This document shows, piece after piece, positions 1-10,941 of a stretch of DNA of 64,000 nt. The notes under the pieces were generated by a model. It was not told the DNA's origin and did not search any database. It saw only the letters and a program-made list of their open reading frames with translations. Numbering within the stretch: the stretch's first letter is position 1; every line of letters begins with the position of its first letter. The position numbers and the translations under genes are program-made. The stretch comes from Crotalaria pallida (taxonomy: Eukaryota > Streptophyta > Magnoliopsida > Fabales > Fabaceae): assembly GCA_037953625.1 (NCBI GenBank), contig CM075649.1:121207290-121271289 (forward strand), given 5' to 3'.

Positions 1-335
1 GGCTGTCAAAAACTGACGCATTCAGTTCCCTACTTCCTGGCATGGATGTAACCAGGTATGTCGATGCCAAGTGGGGGAGGACTTAGTAACCTAACTAAGA
101 TCTAGACGATGTAACAAACGGAAACGAGAAGGGGAGTTGTGTAGGAAAAAGGAGTATAAGGTCCTGACCTATGTATGGAAGTCCAAGGAGTATGGACTTA
201 GAAGTATCCTATGTGGGAGAATGAAACCGAAGGGACGTAAAGAACGTAGTCGAAAACCCACCTTAATGGGATGATTCTCCATTTACAGGACTGAACGGAA
301 TTTCGGGGATGAAATTCCAGTAAGTGGGGGAGAAT
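1..335 (+). mobile_element. Element O: 3' end of internal region with polypurine tract
   Basis: This is the last stretch of a Ty3/gypsy internal region before its 3' LTR. It has the ending typical of Tekay/Del-type chromoviruses: a phrase ACGGAATTTCGGGGATGAAA near 295-315, then a purine-rich tract TAAGTGGGGGAGAAT (321-335) directly before the LTR start TGTAACA. The polypurine tract primes plus-strand DNA synthesis. No coding frame of useful length is visible here; pol lies off the left edge. Lineage is inferred from this ending only. Confidence 0.7.
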
Positions 336-637
336 TGTAACATCCCAAATTTTAATCCCAAATATAATTAAAATAATAACGAGATTGGAATAATAGTAAT
401 AATAATAACAAGGTTAAATGAGTGTTAGAAAAAAAAAGGATCTTTAAGTGTTAGAAACGTATAATAATAGAAAATTAAGAATAAAGTAATTAAATGATTT
501 AATATGATGTTTTCAAGATTTGAGTGTTGTAATAGAATTTTGATTTCATCATTATAATTGAAATATATTTTATAGTCAAAATAAATATAAATTTGTTATC
601 ATACGTTTTTCAAAAAAAAAAGAGTAATTTTATTTAG
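336..637 (+). mobile_element. Element O 3' LTR, left fragment
   Basis: The LTR begins TGTAACATCCC directly after the polypurine tract. It is cut at 637 by the Ogre-like array; 633-637 (TTTAG) is the left copy of the array's target duplication. The LTR resumes at 30772 and again at 37854 and ends TGTTACA at 40405. The three pieces add up to about 3.3 kb once insertions and extra target copies are removed, close to the 3.3-kb D LTR in this window. Confidence 0.7.
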
Positions 638-1970
638 TGTTGACACCCAATTTTGTCCGGGGTCAAAAATATTAGTTTGTAAAAATTTTGGGTTAATTAA
701 ATTCTTATTCTCAAATTTGTATAATTAAATAAATGGTGAGAAAAAATAAAAAAAGCTTGTTTGAATGTATTATTTTTTTGTATTGAATTATTTTTGGGTC
801 ATTTTAAAAAAAAAAAAAGTTTTAAAATAGTAAAATAAAAAGGTTTGTTTTAAATTAAAAAAAAAAAGAAAGTTTTAAGATAAAAGGTTTGTTTTAAAAA
901 AAAAAAAAAAAAGAAGGGGTTTGGGCAACGGCCCAAACCATGTAAACCTAAATCTAAATGCTGCAAATGCCTAAACCTAACATTTCAACAACGTTGCAGC
1001 AAGCAGCAAGCAGCAAGCAGCCGCTGCTGCTGTTTCGTTGTTTTCTTCTTTCTCTGTTCTCAAATAAAAAAAAAAACTTAAATCCCCAAATCTTTCTCAA
1101 TCTCCAATCATTATCAATTAATATTTTGATTCGTTTTTTTTATTTCCCTACTCAACTCCTTGCTACATGTCCCTATTCCATAATGCAATCTTTTTCTTCT
1201 CTTCTTCTCCTGGGAAATCTGCCTTTGGATTAAAAGTTGGATTCAGACCAAAATTAATTGATTCGGTTGATATTGTTCTTTGCAAAGTTTTACTCCTATA
1301 AATAGAGCTTCAAATAACACGAAAGAGTACACGAAAAAAAGCACAGAGAAAAAAAAATGAAAATACAGAGAGGAGTACTGTATGTGGCTAATGGATGACC
1401 AATAAGTCTTGCTGTGCAACTGAAGTGTATGGCATCTCAGCTTTCATGAACATGATAGCTTGTTTCTTTGGGAACAATGAACCAAAACTGAATTTTTGAT
1501 ACTAGATTTTAACTTTAGGTTCATGGTACTAATTATTAGTACGGATCAGTTTTTTTTTTTATTTTTTTTATTTTTATTATTGTTGAGATTGGTTAATGGT
1601 TTGAACTTTGAATCTTAGAATAGAAACATTAGAAAGCATACATCTTTTAAGTTTTTTTTGTTAAATAAATCAAAGTGTGTTCTGTTAAATAAAGCAAGCA
1701 TCATGGGTTATCAGAATGAGATGAAGTAGACCAACGCATAGTTGCTATTTTTCCACGGTTTGTTTGATCATATCATCCAAAGAAAAGTGATTACTGGAAT
1801 TCATAGTTTGGAGATTAGGAATTTGAAGGTTTCTGATAGGAGGTTTCGGAACAAAAATTTCAAGGTGAATGAATTAAACTACTAGATGCAATTTGTTTTA
1901 GTTGCTAATTGAATCTTCTTAGGCCAGTGAACGGACGTTGGCTTTTGTTTGATTTTTTTTCTTTTTTTTT

Positions 1971-2013
<43 letters not shown>

Positions 2014-3336
2014 TTATATATTTAGTTTTTGAACTTTAAAATCGTTCTGTTGTAGATCTATATTTTTTTCCCGTGTCTCGCTGACATGTCACATCGAGAT
2101 CCTAATTAGTCCAACAAAAAAAAATTTCCATTCAAGGATTATTTTCACTAAATGAACTCCTTCGTTTTTTTTAGTCCTAAAACTGTATCAAGTGGTATAT
2201 GACAAGACAGTCAAATCACAAAGTTTTTTTTTTCCTTGCATTATCAATTAATTATGAAAGTATTCGCCTACTGTTTCAACTTTTGTTAATACGCTGCGAT
2301 AATTAAAGAATTAAAGCCGATGACGGAAAATTTGGAAGATGTCCGGAGTGACGGTTACACAAAAGTCTATCCATTAGTCTTGAGGCATTTCTTTACAATC
2401 GGATTTGGCCATGAGTGTTGGCTGGGTTTGATTCTAAAAAAATTAAAAGTTTGGAATTTTAAAGTAAAAAGTAATACTTTAAGTTGTCGACGATAGAAAT
2501 TAGGAAAAGGCCGTGGTTACGGTTCCGTAAATTTTACCTAATTATCTTGAGGCATATTTTTTATATTAGAGTTGGCCATGAGTGTTGGCTAAATCTAAAT
2601 GGCAAAAATCAAAAGTAAGTATTTCGTCAAATCTCTTTTTAATGTTAAAATCAATGTGAATAAATTCATTGATCCTTAACCGTTATAACAATGGTGAATA
2701 AAAACAATTAAAAATAATTATTTCAAAGATAATAATTTTGCTTACAAGTTTAGATTTTTTTTTTTTACCGCAACACAATCCTATATCGAAAAAGGAAATT
2801 TTGTAAACAAATCATTTTGAAATAATTTTAGAACTAATTTTTATTGCTGTAAATTTTTTACTAAAATAGAAATTTTAAATTCACCATTGTTATATCCAAA
2901 TGTTATAGGATTTGATTTTATTCCGCAGAAAAATTGCTATTTAGGCAACCCATTTCTCAATCATAGTCATTTATCATCTTTGATAATATGCTGATAAAAA
3001 TGGGACATATAAAATAAAAATAATAAACAATTTTTTTTTTAATAATTGAAAACCAAACCAAATTAATCAAATAAATAATATAGACCAAATAGGTAACCGT
3101 TCTTAGAATGGACGTGGTAGGGTGCTAACACCTTCCCTACTCGTAATCAACCCCCTAATCCAATTTCTGATGCGTAGACCATTTTTTTTAGGTGTCCAAT
3201 TGCACCATTCCATTTTTATGGATAAATCAATTGGTGGCGACTCCAAATCTCTTTAATTAATTTAAATAAATAAATTAATTATTATTTTCTTTTTCATATA
3301 TTTTTTTTCGCGGCGCCCTTCGGGACGGTTGCGACA
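638..3336 (+). repeat. LTR1 of the Ogre-like array
   Basis: 2,699-bp LTR. Ends TGTTGACA and GCGACA. Compared with LTR2 and LTR3 it lacks a 242-bp segment just downstream of the promoter, joined at 1374-1377 through a 4-bp microhomology AGTA. A TA microsatellite lies near 1978-2004. The 91-codon ORF at 958-1233 is low-complexity and I do not treat it as a gene. Confidence 0.9.
1297..1304 (+). promoter_or_regulatory. TATA box of LTR1
   Basis: TATAAATA in the context CTCCTATAAATAGAGC, a good plant TATA context, about 660 bp into the LTR. The same site is at 15007 and 28490. Transcription would start about 30 bp downstream, so the 242-bp deletion in LTR1 removes leader sequence. Confidence 0.65.
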
Positions 3337-3338
3337 GC

Positions 3339-3356
3339 TGGCGACTCCACTGGGGA
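3339..3356 (+). promoter_or_regulatory. Primer-binding site, unit 1
   Basis: TGGCGACTCCACTGGGGA, two bases after LTR1. Its reverse complement ends in CCA, as a tRNA 3' end should. Ogre/Tat elements are known to use a tRNA-Arg primer; I infer but cannot confirm that isoacceptor here. Confidence 0.75.
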
Positions 3357-3924
3357 AATTTGAGGGTTAAGCCATAATTTTTTTGGTCTCTATGTATTGT
3401 TTGATTTAAATTTTTATTTTATTTTTTTGTTTGGTTTTTCATTTTTATTTCTACGTACTTGTGCCTTATTGATTATTTATTGTTTCCATGCATAAGCCCT
3501 ATACCCGGGCCCAACACCTTTTAGGTTTAGATAGAGGGTTAAGTAGTGTTGCCTTGAGAGACCTTCGGTCTCCGTATAGGCTCATGAAAACCCCTCGCTC
3601 AAACTGAATCCTTTCCGCTTGAAGCCTATGATGGGCAAGGATAGGAGACCCTTTGTCAATCAAATTGATCGTGACAAGAGGCAGTTTGGGGACCTGTTGA
3701 TAGGAGTCATAGAACCTACCCTTTGCATCTTTTTGACTTTAAAAATTACTCGGTGTCTTTGGAATCTCCTTTTAAAGCTATGCATCAATTAATCAGCTTG
3801 CATTAAAAATAAATCCTCGTTTTCTTTTATTTCGTTTTTGCTTACACATATCCATTTGCATTCACGGTCCAAAATTGTAATATTATTGCTAAATCTCAGA
3901 TTATTACTCCAATTCTTTGAAAGC
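3357..3924 (+). other. Leader of internal unit 1
   Basis: 568 bp between primer-binding site and ORF1 with no coding frame. A short palindrome GAGACCTTCGGTCTC near 3558-3572 may form a hairpin. The unit 2 counterpart, 17323-17890, is nearly identical. Confidence 0.5.
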
Positions 3925-5799
3925 ATGGATAAATTCGGCATGTCCTCCCAGTCCGTTGTGGTTGAAGATAGGTCAAAAGTCATAGAAGAGTCAGAAGCTA
4001 TACAGCGAGAAGAAGGAGATTGCCTGCCTAAGGGAGTCGTTATCCCCTTGCCAGCAATAGGGAAAATTGACTTTGAACCAAACGATTTGAGAGCTCTGAA
4101 ACAAGTTTGGCAACAAATGAGGAGGTCCGAAGATTTTGCTAAGAAATATGGGCTCATAGCATTCCTTATTCAAGTCCGACCCAACATTCCGATGTTGAAG
4201 GCTATGCTACACTTTTGGGATCCTTCGCTCCGATGCTTTACCTTCCAGCACATTGACATGGTTCCTACGATCAAAGAGTATTACAAAATAATAAATGTGG
4301 ATATACCTTCCAAAGAAAAGGTCTATTTCCTTTACGAAAGGAAAACTACTGCAAGGATACTCTCAAGATTGTTGGACATTCATGTCAGTGGAATTCAAGA
4401 TCAGGTGATAGATAAAAAGGGTAACCTGAAAGCCCACTATCTCTTACAGTTTGTCCAAAACAACATAGATACAGATCATGGGTTCATTGCGTTTGCTCTT
4501 GCCATTTATGGATTAGTAATCTTTCCAAAGGTAAAGGGGCAAATCGATGGTCAGGTAGTCAAACTATTTGAGCAAATAGAGCATAAGTTGAATCCAGCAA
4601 TACCCATCTTGGCGGAAACTATCCGATCATTGAATCATTGTAGGCTTAATAAGAGGGGACGATTCCGAGGTTGTGCTCAGCTCTTGACCATCTGGATGAT
4701 CAGTCATCTTCCCATCCAAACATGCTTCGATCGAATGGAATCTGTATAGACCGGGGTTTCATAACCCAGCTAGAGAATATGGTAATGCGGCATGGCCTCT
4801 TGAAATGCCGACAAAGAATCAGTGGATCATGTTCTTCCTAGGTTTGAAGGAAGTAATTTGGATGGCTCCCTGGATGTCTCATACCTATGCAGTGTATAGG
4901 TGTGGAGATAAACCTTGGGTTCCTCTTTTATAGGCCCGTGGGGGGTTACTGCTATGCTTCTGCCCTAGTTAGAAGACAGTTGGGGTTAAAGCAATTTATC
5001 CCCATGACCCATGGTCTAGCTGATTTCGAATTCTCGTACAGTGTCGAGGATGTAGCCAAGAAAGTCAAAGAAGTCACCGAAGCCCGGAAAGACGTTCGAT
5101 ATGTGAAGCAAGGAACTTCTACAGGAACTACTCCCGGATATCCTCTATGGCAGGCTAACCGCGGAAAAGGCTTTGTACCCCCTAAAGTTGAAGGTCCTCG
5201 TCTTCCTATCCATGATTTCAATGAACCATTTGATTATGTTGCCGAGACTGAAGGAAGATATGAGATAATGTACCAACAACTGAAGGAAAGGGAGCTTGAA
5301 GCTAAGGAGTTATGGAATAACAAGTTGCGAAGGATTGAAGAGGAGATGCAAGTTGAAAAAGGAAGGTCTTCTTGGATGGAACAACAAACTCGAGGATGGA
5401 AAAACAAATACTCAGACCTTGATGTTTCACTTTCTGATAAAAACAAAATGATAGCTTCCCTCAACCAAAAAAATGGAGCCATGCGTTCAGAATTAAAATA
5501 TTTAAAGTCAAAACTAGAGGAAAACAGCAAAACTATTTTTCTGCTACAAGAAGAAAAAGTATCTCTGGATGCGGATAGAATCTATTGGAGTAATAGAAGT
5601 CAACACTTTGAAGGGCAGCACAAAGATCTTCTCCAAAAAAACCTGCCAATTTCTTAATGATATCCAAGGACTTGCAAGGAAAGCACAAAAAAGGGCAAGA
5701 GAGGCTGAAGAAGCTGAGGAGGAAGCACCACCTGGGAAAGCCCGAGAATTCTTAGTCACCATCAAGAAAGAATTGGAATATTTTGGGAATTTCTATTGA
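3925..5799 (+). pseudogene. ORF1 of Ogre/Tat-like element, unit 1 (frameshifted)
   Basis: Extra ORF upstream of gag, a hallmark of Ogre-type elements; its role is unknown. The first frame starts best at ATG 3925 (MDKFGMSS); the frame is open from 3838 but the upstream residues look non-coding. It runs to 4749. Homologous reading then continues in other frames through about 4750-4930, 4887-5657 and to the stop at 5797-5799, so at least three frame breaks are present. The middle resembles the plant-mobile-domain-like fold (DUF7745 type) reported for such ORFs, with WDPSLRCFTF and conserved tryptophans. The C-terminal part is charged coiled coil (about 5250-5650) and ends Glu/Ala-rich. One break lies at a 7-A run near 5635-5641. 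The break near 4747 is shared with unit 2 and so is older than the duplication. Confidence 0.75.
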
Positions 5800-6076
5800 A
5801 GTAGGAGTAAAGAGGATTTTTTTATTTTTAGAATAAGCGATTGCAGTAATAATGGTAGGACTAGATGAGTTTTTCTGTGTTTTCTTTCGTTGGAATTTGA
5901 TTTTGTAATAATGGAGATTTGGCAATAAAATTTACAATTTTGGATCACAATCATTCGTTCATTCATTCATTCATTTCTTCATCTTTCATAAATTTTTATT
6001 AAATATTCAAAAAATATGGAAATTAGGAAAACTGCCTCCAAAGCACCCTTATCGGACTCAATTGCAAGTCAAGATT

Positions 6077-9000
6077 ATGGAAGAACGTGAGGCGAATCAA
6101 AAGAACGATACAGAGTTAGCAGAACTCAAAAGTCAAATGAATAAGATGATGGAAATGATACTCACATTACCAAAAAATGAATCAAATGGAATGGGAATCC
6201 TAAAACCGATGATGTTGAACAGCTTGTTTCTCCCCAATATCCTCCGGGTTTCACCCCAAACGTTCGTAATAATCAACACAGTGCATCTGGGCAACACGTA
6301 TACTCTATGGTCAATTGGCCACCCTACGGACTTCCTCCAGGATATGTCCCACCTTTCGCTGAAGAGGTTCCTGTTCACGAGGAACTAACTCCGCACGTCG
6401 ACGCTGAAGAAGACCCTACACATGTGGTTCACCAATCACACATCACCGCTGGGCCACAAGCCCATATTATTCCGCACATACCCGGGGCAAGGCTTGGGGG
6501 GAATAAACCACACTTTCCTAATGGCACTCAAGGCAAGGAGAAAGAGAAGTTGGATCTGATAGAGGAAAGATTGAAAGCAATTGAAGGAGCAAACTATCGA
6601 GGACTGAAAGATGCTTTTGAGATGTGTTTAGTCCCGGAAGTTATTTTGCCCCCAAAGTTCAAGCTGCCAGAATTTGAGAAGTACAATGGAACTACCTGCC
6701 CAAATACTCACCTCCATATGTATGTACGGAAAATGTCGGCATACCACAAGGATGACAAGTTATTGATCCATTGCTTCCAAGATAGTCTCGTTGCCGGGGC
6801 TTTGAATTGGTATATACGATTAGAAAAAGACAATATCAGAACTTTCAGGGACTTGGCTGACGCTTTTGTTAAGTATTACAAGTACAATGAAGATTCGGCA
6901 CCTGACCGCACTCAGCTTCAAAGTATGTTCCAAAAACAGAATGAGAGTTTTAGAGAATATACCCAAAGGTGGAGGGCCGTGGCTGCCCAAGTTATGCCTC
7001 GCATAGAGGAGGAGGAACAAATCTCATTATTTATAGAGACTCTTCAAAATCCCTATTATGATCGCATGGTGAGTAGTACCGCTAATAGTTTCAATGCTTT
7101 AAAAAAGGTGGGAGAACGAATTGACAGTGGATTGAGGTGTGGAAAGATCACAGGAGACAATCTCGGACCGAGCACTGGAAAGAGACCAAATTTTGTGAAA
7201 AAGAAGGAAGGAGAAACTCATGCCGTAACTAATGAAGGGAAGGGATATCAAAGAACCAACCATTATTCTAAGAATGCTTACACCAATACTTATACCTCCC
7301 GCCCACAGGGGACTCAATATCAGCCCAATACATATGTTCATCAGAATCCCCACCAGTACCATGCACCAATTATTCATTATCCACAAAATCCCACCCAAAC
7401 ATATTTCACACCACAGGCTATAAACCCTAACCAATCATATTTACCTCCACCGATCCCAAGCATAAACCAAACTTATACTTCCCAAGCAACCACAAACACA
7501 AGCCATGCGCATCCTCTCCAACAAATTAAAAACACTAACCCAAACACAAACCCAAACCAACCTAATACATACCAAAGCCAAGATAGAAAGATCGTAAACT
7601 TCGATCCTATTCCAATGTCTTACACTGAACTTTTTACTTTCCTTCAAAAACGAGGGGTGGTGACTCCCGTCCCTGGGAAAGTTCCTGAAAATCCGGGACG
7701 TTGGTATGATCCAAATACGGCTTGTATATATCATTCAGGAGTGGTGGGCCATTCAGTAGAAAACTGCAAAGCGTTCAAGTATAAAGTTCAAAGCCTAATC
7801 GACTCGAAATGGTTAGATTTCAAGCAAGTGGCTCCTAATGTCTCAGGGAACCCTTTACCTAACCATTCCAGCCAAGGGGTCAATGCAGTAGAAAATTTCT
7901 GTGAAGAGATGTGCATAGAACGATTAGTGGATGTTAAGATGCCTATGAGGTTCATATTTCAAGAGATGTGTAAACAAGGTTTGATTGAAGTATTGGTCAA
8001 AGAAGAAATGGGGAATGATTTGGAAGTTTGTGAAATACATGGGAGGACAGGTCACACTCTAGAAGATTGTGATGATTTTAAACAATTGTTGCAAAAACTC
8101 ATGGATGCCAAGCTGGTCATGATAATGAAGAAAGGTTATAGTAATGGAATCAACATGATGAGAAGCTCAAGTGAAAAATTCGATACCAATGATATCCCAG
8201 CGACGATTCAGAAGTTTGAACCGGTGCTCGATATTCCAGATAATGCGTTGTTATACTCCTCTGAAGCCCGGTGGGAACCAGTGATAGGGGAGATGCCAAA
8301 CCCTTTCCCTTATAAGTCGGACAAATCAGTGCCATGGAGGTACGGGAAGCCGTTGACTAGTATCCCAGGTGTATCTGACAAATCAAAAGAGGTAAGCAAC
8401 ATAGCTGGAGTTGGGGGAATGACTAGAAGTGGAAGAATGTATAGTCCTGTTGAATTAAAACCATCTTCTGCAAAAACTAGCAAATTAGGAGAAGGGGTCA
8501 TATTTCCTGAGGTTGATAGTGCAAAAATGGGTCCTGACGGGCCCGAATCAGAGCGAAAAGATTTTGAGACCAAGAAAGAGGTCTCCACTGAAGAGGCTTT
8601 TGAATTCTTGAAGTTTATCAAACAAAGTGAATATAAAGTGATTGACCAGTTAAACCACACACCCGCTCGGATTTCGTTATTATCTTTACTAATTAATTCT
8701 AAACCACACAGGAATGTATTGTTGAAGGTGCTGAATCAGGCTCATGTTAGCCATAATATCACAGTAGAAAGGTTGGATGGCATAGTGAATAATATAGTTG
8801 CTGACAATTACATCACTTACACGGATGACGAAATTCCACCTGAGGGGACTGGTCACATCGAAGCCCTTCACATTTCCATGATGTATCGAGGTTGTCAGGT
8901 GGCAAGGGTTTTGATAGATAATGGTTCATCGTTAAATGTCATGACCAAAAGAACCTTTGCTAGGCTCCCGATTGACACATCCCTCTTGAAGCCAAGCAAT

Positions 9001-9794
9001 ATGATCGTCAAAGCATTTGATGGATCAAAGAGAGAATCAGTGGGGGAAATTGAACTACCTATGAAAATAGGGCCATGCACTTTTCAGATCTTATTCCAAG
9101 TAATGGACATAAACCCGACTTATACTTGCTTATTGGGAAGACCTTGGATTCATACTAGTGGTGCGGTACCCTTTTCCTTACATCAAAAAGTGAAGTTTAT
9201 CGCAAATGGGAAACTTATAGTCATTTCCGGGGAAGAAGATGTATTGGTGACGCAACCATCAAGTACTCCTTATATTGAAGCAGCTGAGGAGGCTTTTGAA
9301 ACGGCTTTCCAAGCACTGGAGATAGCAAATGCCACATTTGTTAAAGAAGGAAGTCCCTTGTTGAAGCCTAGACCGTCTGAAGCTTCTCTCATGGTGGCAA
9401 TAATCATGGTAGAAAATGGGTATCAGCCAGGCAAAGGACTTGGAAAATATGAACAAGGACCAATTGATATGCCAATACTCTATGACAACAAAGATCGGTA
9501 TGGATTAGGATATATACCTACAAAAGTTGATAAGATCCGAATCGCCGAAGAGAAAAGCAGAAGAGGTTGACCCGTTTGGGGCATTGTGAGTACAAGGTTG
9601 ACATGATTCCCATTCCGCATATCAGCTATAGCTTCAGCAGTGCTGGATTCGATTTTGTAAGGGATGTTGCTGCAGTGATGGATGAATGCTCTAATGATAT
9701 GGATAGCTTCATAATTCAACATCCGCCCGGCACCGTGTTGAACAACTGGATAGAGGAGGAATTCCCACGACTCTTGTGCCACATAGAAAAGTAA
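6077..9794 (+). pseudogene. gag-pro: gag-protease-G-patch polyprotein, unit 1 (frameshifted)
   Basis: A first frame with a short coiled coil (MEEREANQ onward, ATG 6077) breaks near 6190-6205 into the main frame 6307-9570 (1,087 aa). In that frame: retrotransposon Gag core about residues 105-290 (CFQDSLVAGALNWY); a Gln/Asn/Pro/Thr-rich linker; two knuckle-like motifs of form C-x2-H-x4/5-H-x4-C (CIYHSGVVGHSVENC and CEIHGRTGHTLEDC); aspartic protease with active site DNGSS at Asp871; and a G-patch (NGYQPGKGLGK) from about residue 1036. A 1-bp loss near 9555 ends the frame early; homologous reading continues in another frame to 9794. Gag packages RNA, protease matures the polyprotein, and the G-patch is typical of Ogre/Tat elements. 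The early break is shared with unit 2; the late one is private. Confidence 0.85.
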
Positions 9795-10097
9795 TTCGAA
9801 ATCATTGGTTCCGCCCAAAGCCATTGATTTCTTATTAGCACTAAATAAGGGCATACTCCATTTCATATTGTCAAGTATAAGTTTTCATGAATAAATGCAT
9901 GTGTTTTCGTTAATCTTGTTTTCTTTTTTCTTCTTTTCCTTTAAAAGGATAATAATAGTAATAATCATGGAATATATGTAAAAAAAAATAAAAAAATAAA
10001 ATATATATATATATATAGATTTTTGTTTTTTTAAAATATATATATAAAAAGGGGAAAGAGTATGAAATAACTGAATACTTTACCTAATCGCCAATAA
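9795..10097 (+). other. AT-rich spacer between gag-pro and pol remnant, probable Ogre intron (unit 1)
   Basis: 303 bp with stops in all frames, A/T homopolymers and a TATATA run. Ogre elements are known to carry a spliced intron between protease and RT coding regions; position and composition fit. A donor could be the GTAATT at about 9792; I cannot pick the acceptor with confidence. Unit 2 has the same spacer at 23402-23702. Confidence 0.5.
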
Positions 10098-10941
10098 TGC
10101 ATATCTGACTGCGAATCCGAAAATAATGATCATGTTAGTAACCCATCATACAAATTTGATCACTTTCCTAGCCAGACTGAAGAAGAGAATAATGATGACA
10201 ATTGGGAGACACATCCTGAATTACTCCGAATGGTTGAACAAGAAGCTAGAGAAATTCAACCTCATGAAGAGCCCACTGAAGTGGTTAACTTGGGGACAGA
10301 GGATGATAAAAAAGAAATCAGAGTTGTGAAGAATTCAAGATAGAGCATCATACTCTTCCCCTTATCGTCCTAAAATGAATGGAGCAGTTGAAGCGGCAAA
10401 CAAGAATATTAAAAAGATAGTGCAAAAGATGGTCGTAACTTACAAAGATTGGCATGAGATGCTTCCTTTTGCTTTACATGGATATCGCACCACTGTTCAC
10501 ACATCCACTGGGGCAACCCCATATTCATTGGTTTATGGAATGGAGGTCGTTCTTCCTGTTGAAGTTGAAACCCCTTCCTTAAGGGTGATCATGGAAGCAA
10601 ACCTAGAAGAAGCTGAATGGGTCCAAACCTGTTTTGACCAGTTAAATCTCATTGAAGGAAAGAGGTTAGTTGCTTTGTGTCATGGCCAATTGTATCAAAA
10701 GAGGATTATTAAGGCTCATGCTAAGAAAGTCTGCCCACATCACTTTCGAGAAGGGGATTTAGTACTTAAGAAAATTCTGCCTATCCAGAAAGATCACAGG
10801 GGAAAATGGACTCCGAATTATGAAGGACCCTATGTCGTAAAAAAGGCTTTCTCTGGAGGGGTCCTGATTTTGACCAACATGGATGGAGAAGACTTGCGAC
10901 TCTTAGTGAATTCAGATGCTGTAAAAAAGTATTATGCTTGA
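10098..10941 (+). pseudogene. pol remnant: pre-RT linker fused out of frame to integrase C-terminus (unit 1)
   Basis: 10098-10343 encodes the acidic linker that precedes RT in Ogre-type pol (LRMVEQEAREIQPHEE, then NLGTEDDKKEIRV). It jumps at about 10323-10330 to the end of the integrase core and its C-terminal domain. The IN frame reads EEFKIEHH before a 1-bp loss near 10353, then 10375-10941 (188 aa) with MNGAVEAANKNIKKIV, HGYRTTVHTSTGATPYSLVYG and a C-terminal GKWTPNYEGPYVV motif. RT, RNase H and most of integrase are gone, and the junction is out of frame, so no enzyme can be made. Unit 2 has the same junction but not the 1-bp loss. Confidence 0.85.

Noticed and set aside
958..1233. 91-codon ORF repeated in LTR1 and LTR2
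   Set aside because: Low-complexity composition, overlaps the promoter region; LTR3 carries an indel in the CAG run here. No family resemblance.
8310..8660. Minus-strand ORFs opposite gag-pro (also 9480-9866, 22296-22478 and others)
   Set aside because: Antisense to a recognised coding frame, with no homology pattern of their own.
10126..10329. 67-codon ORF starting MIMLVTHH
   Set aside because: Shadow frame of the Ogre pre-RT linker, whose real frame reads LRMVEQEAREIQ.
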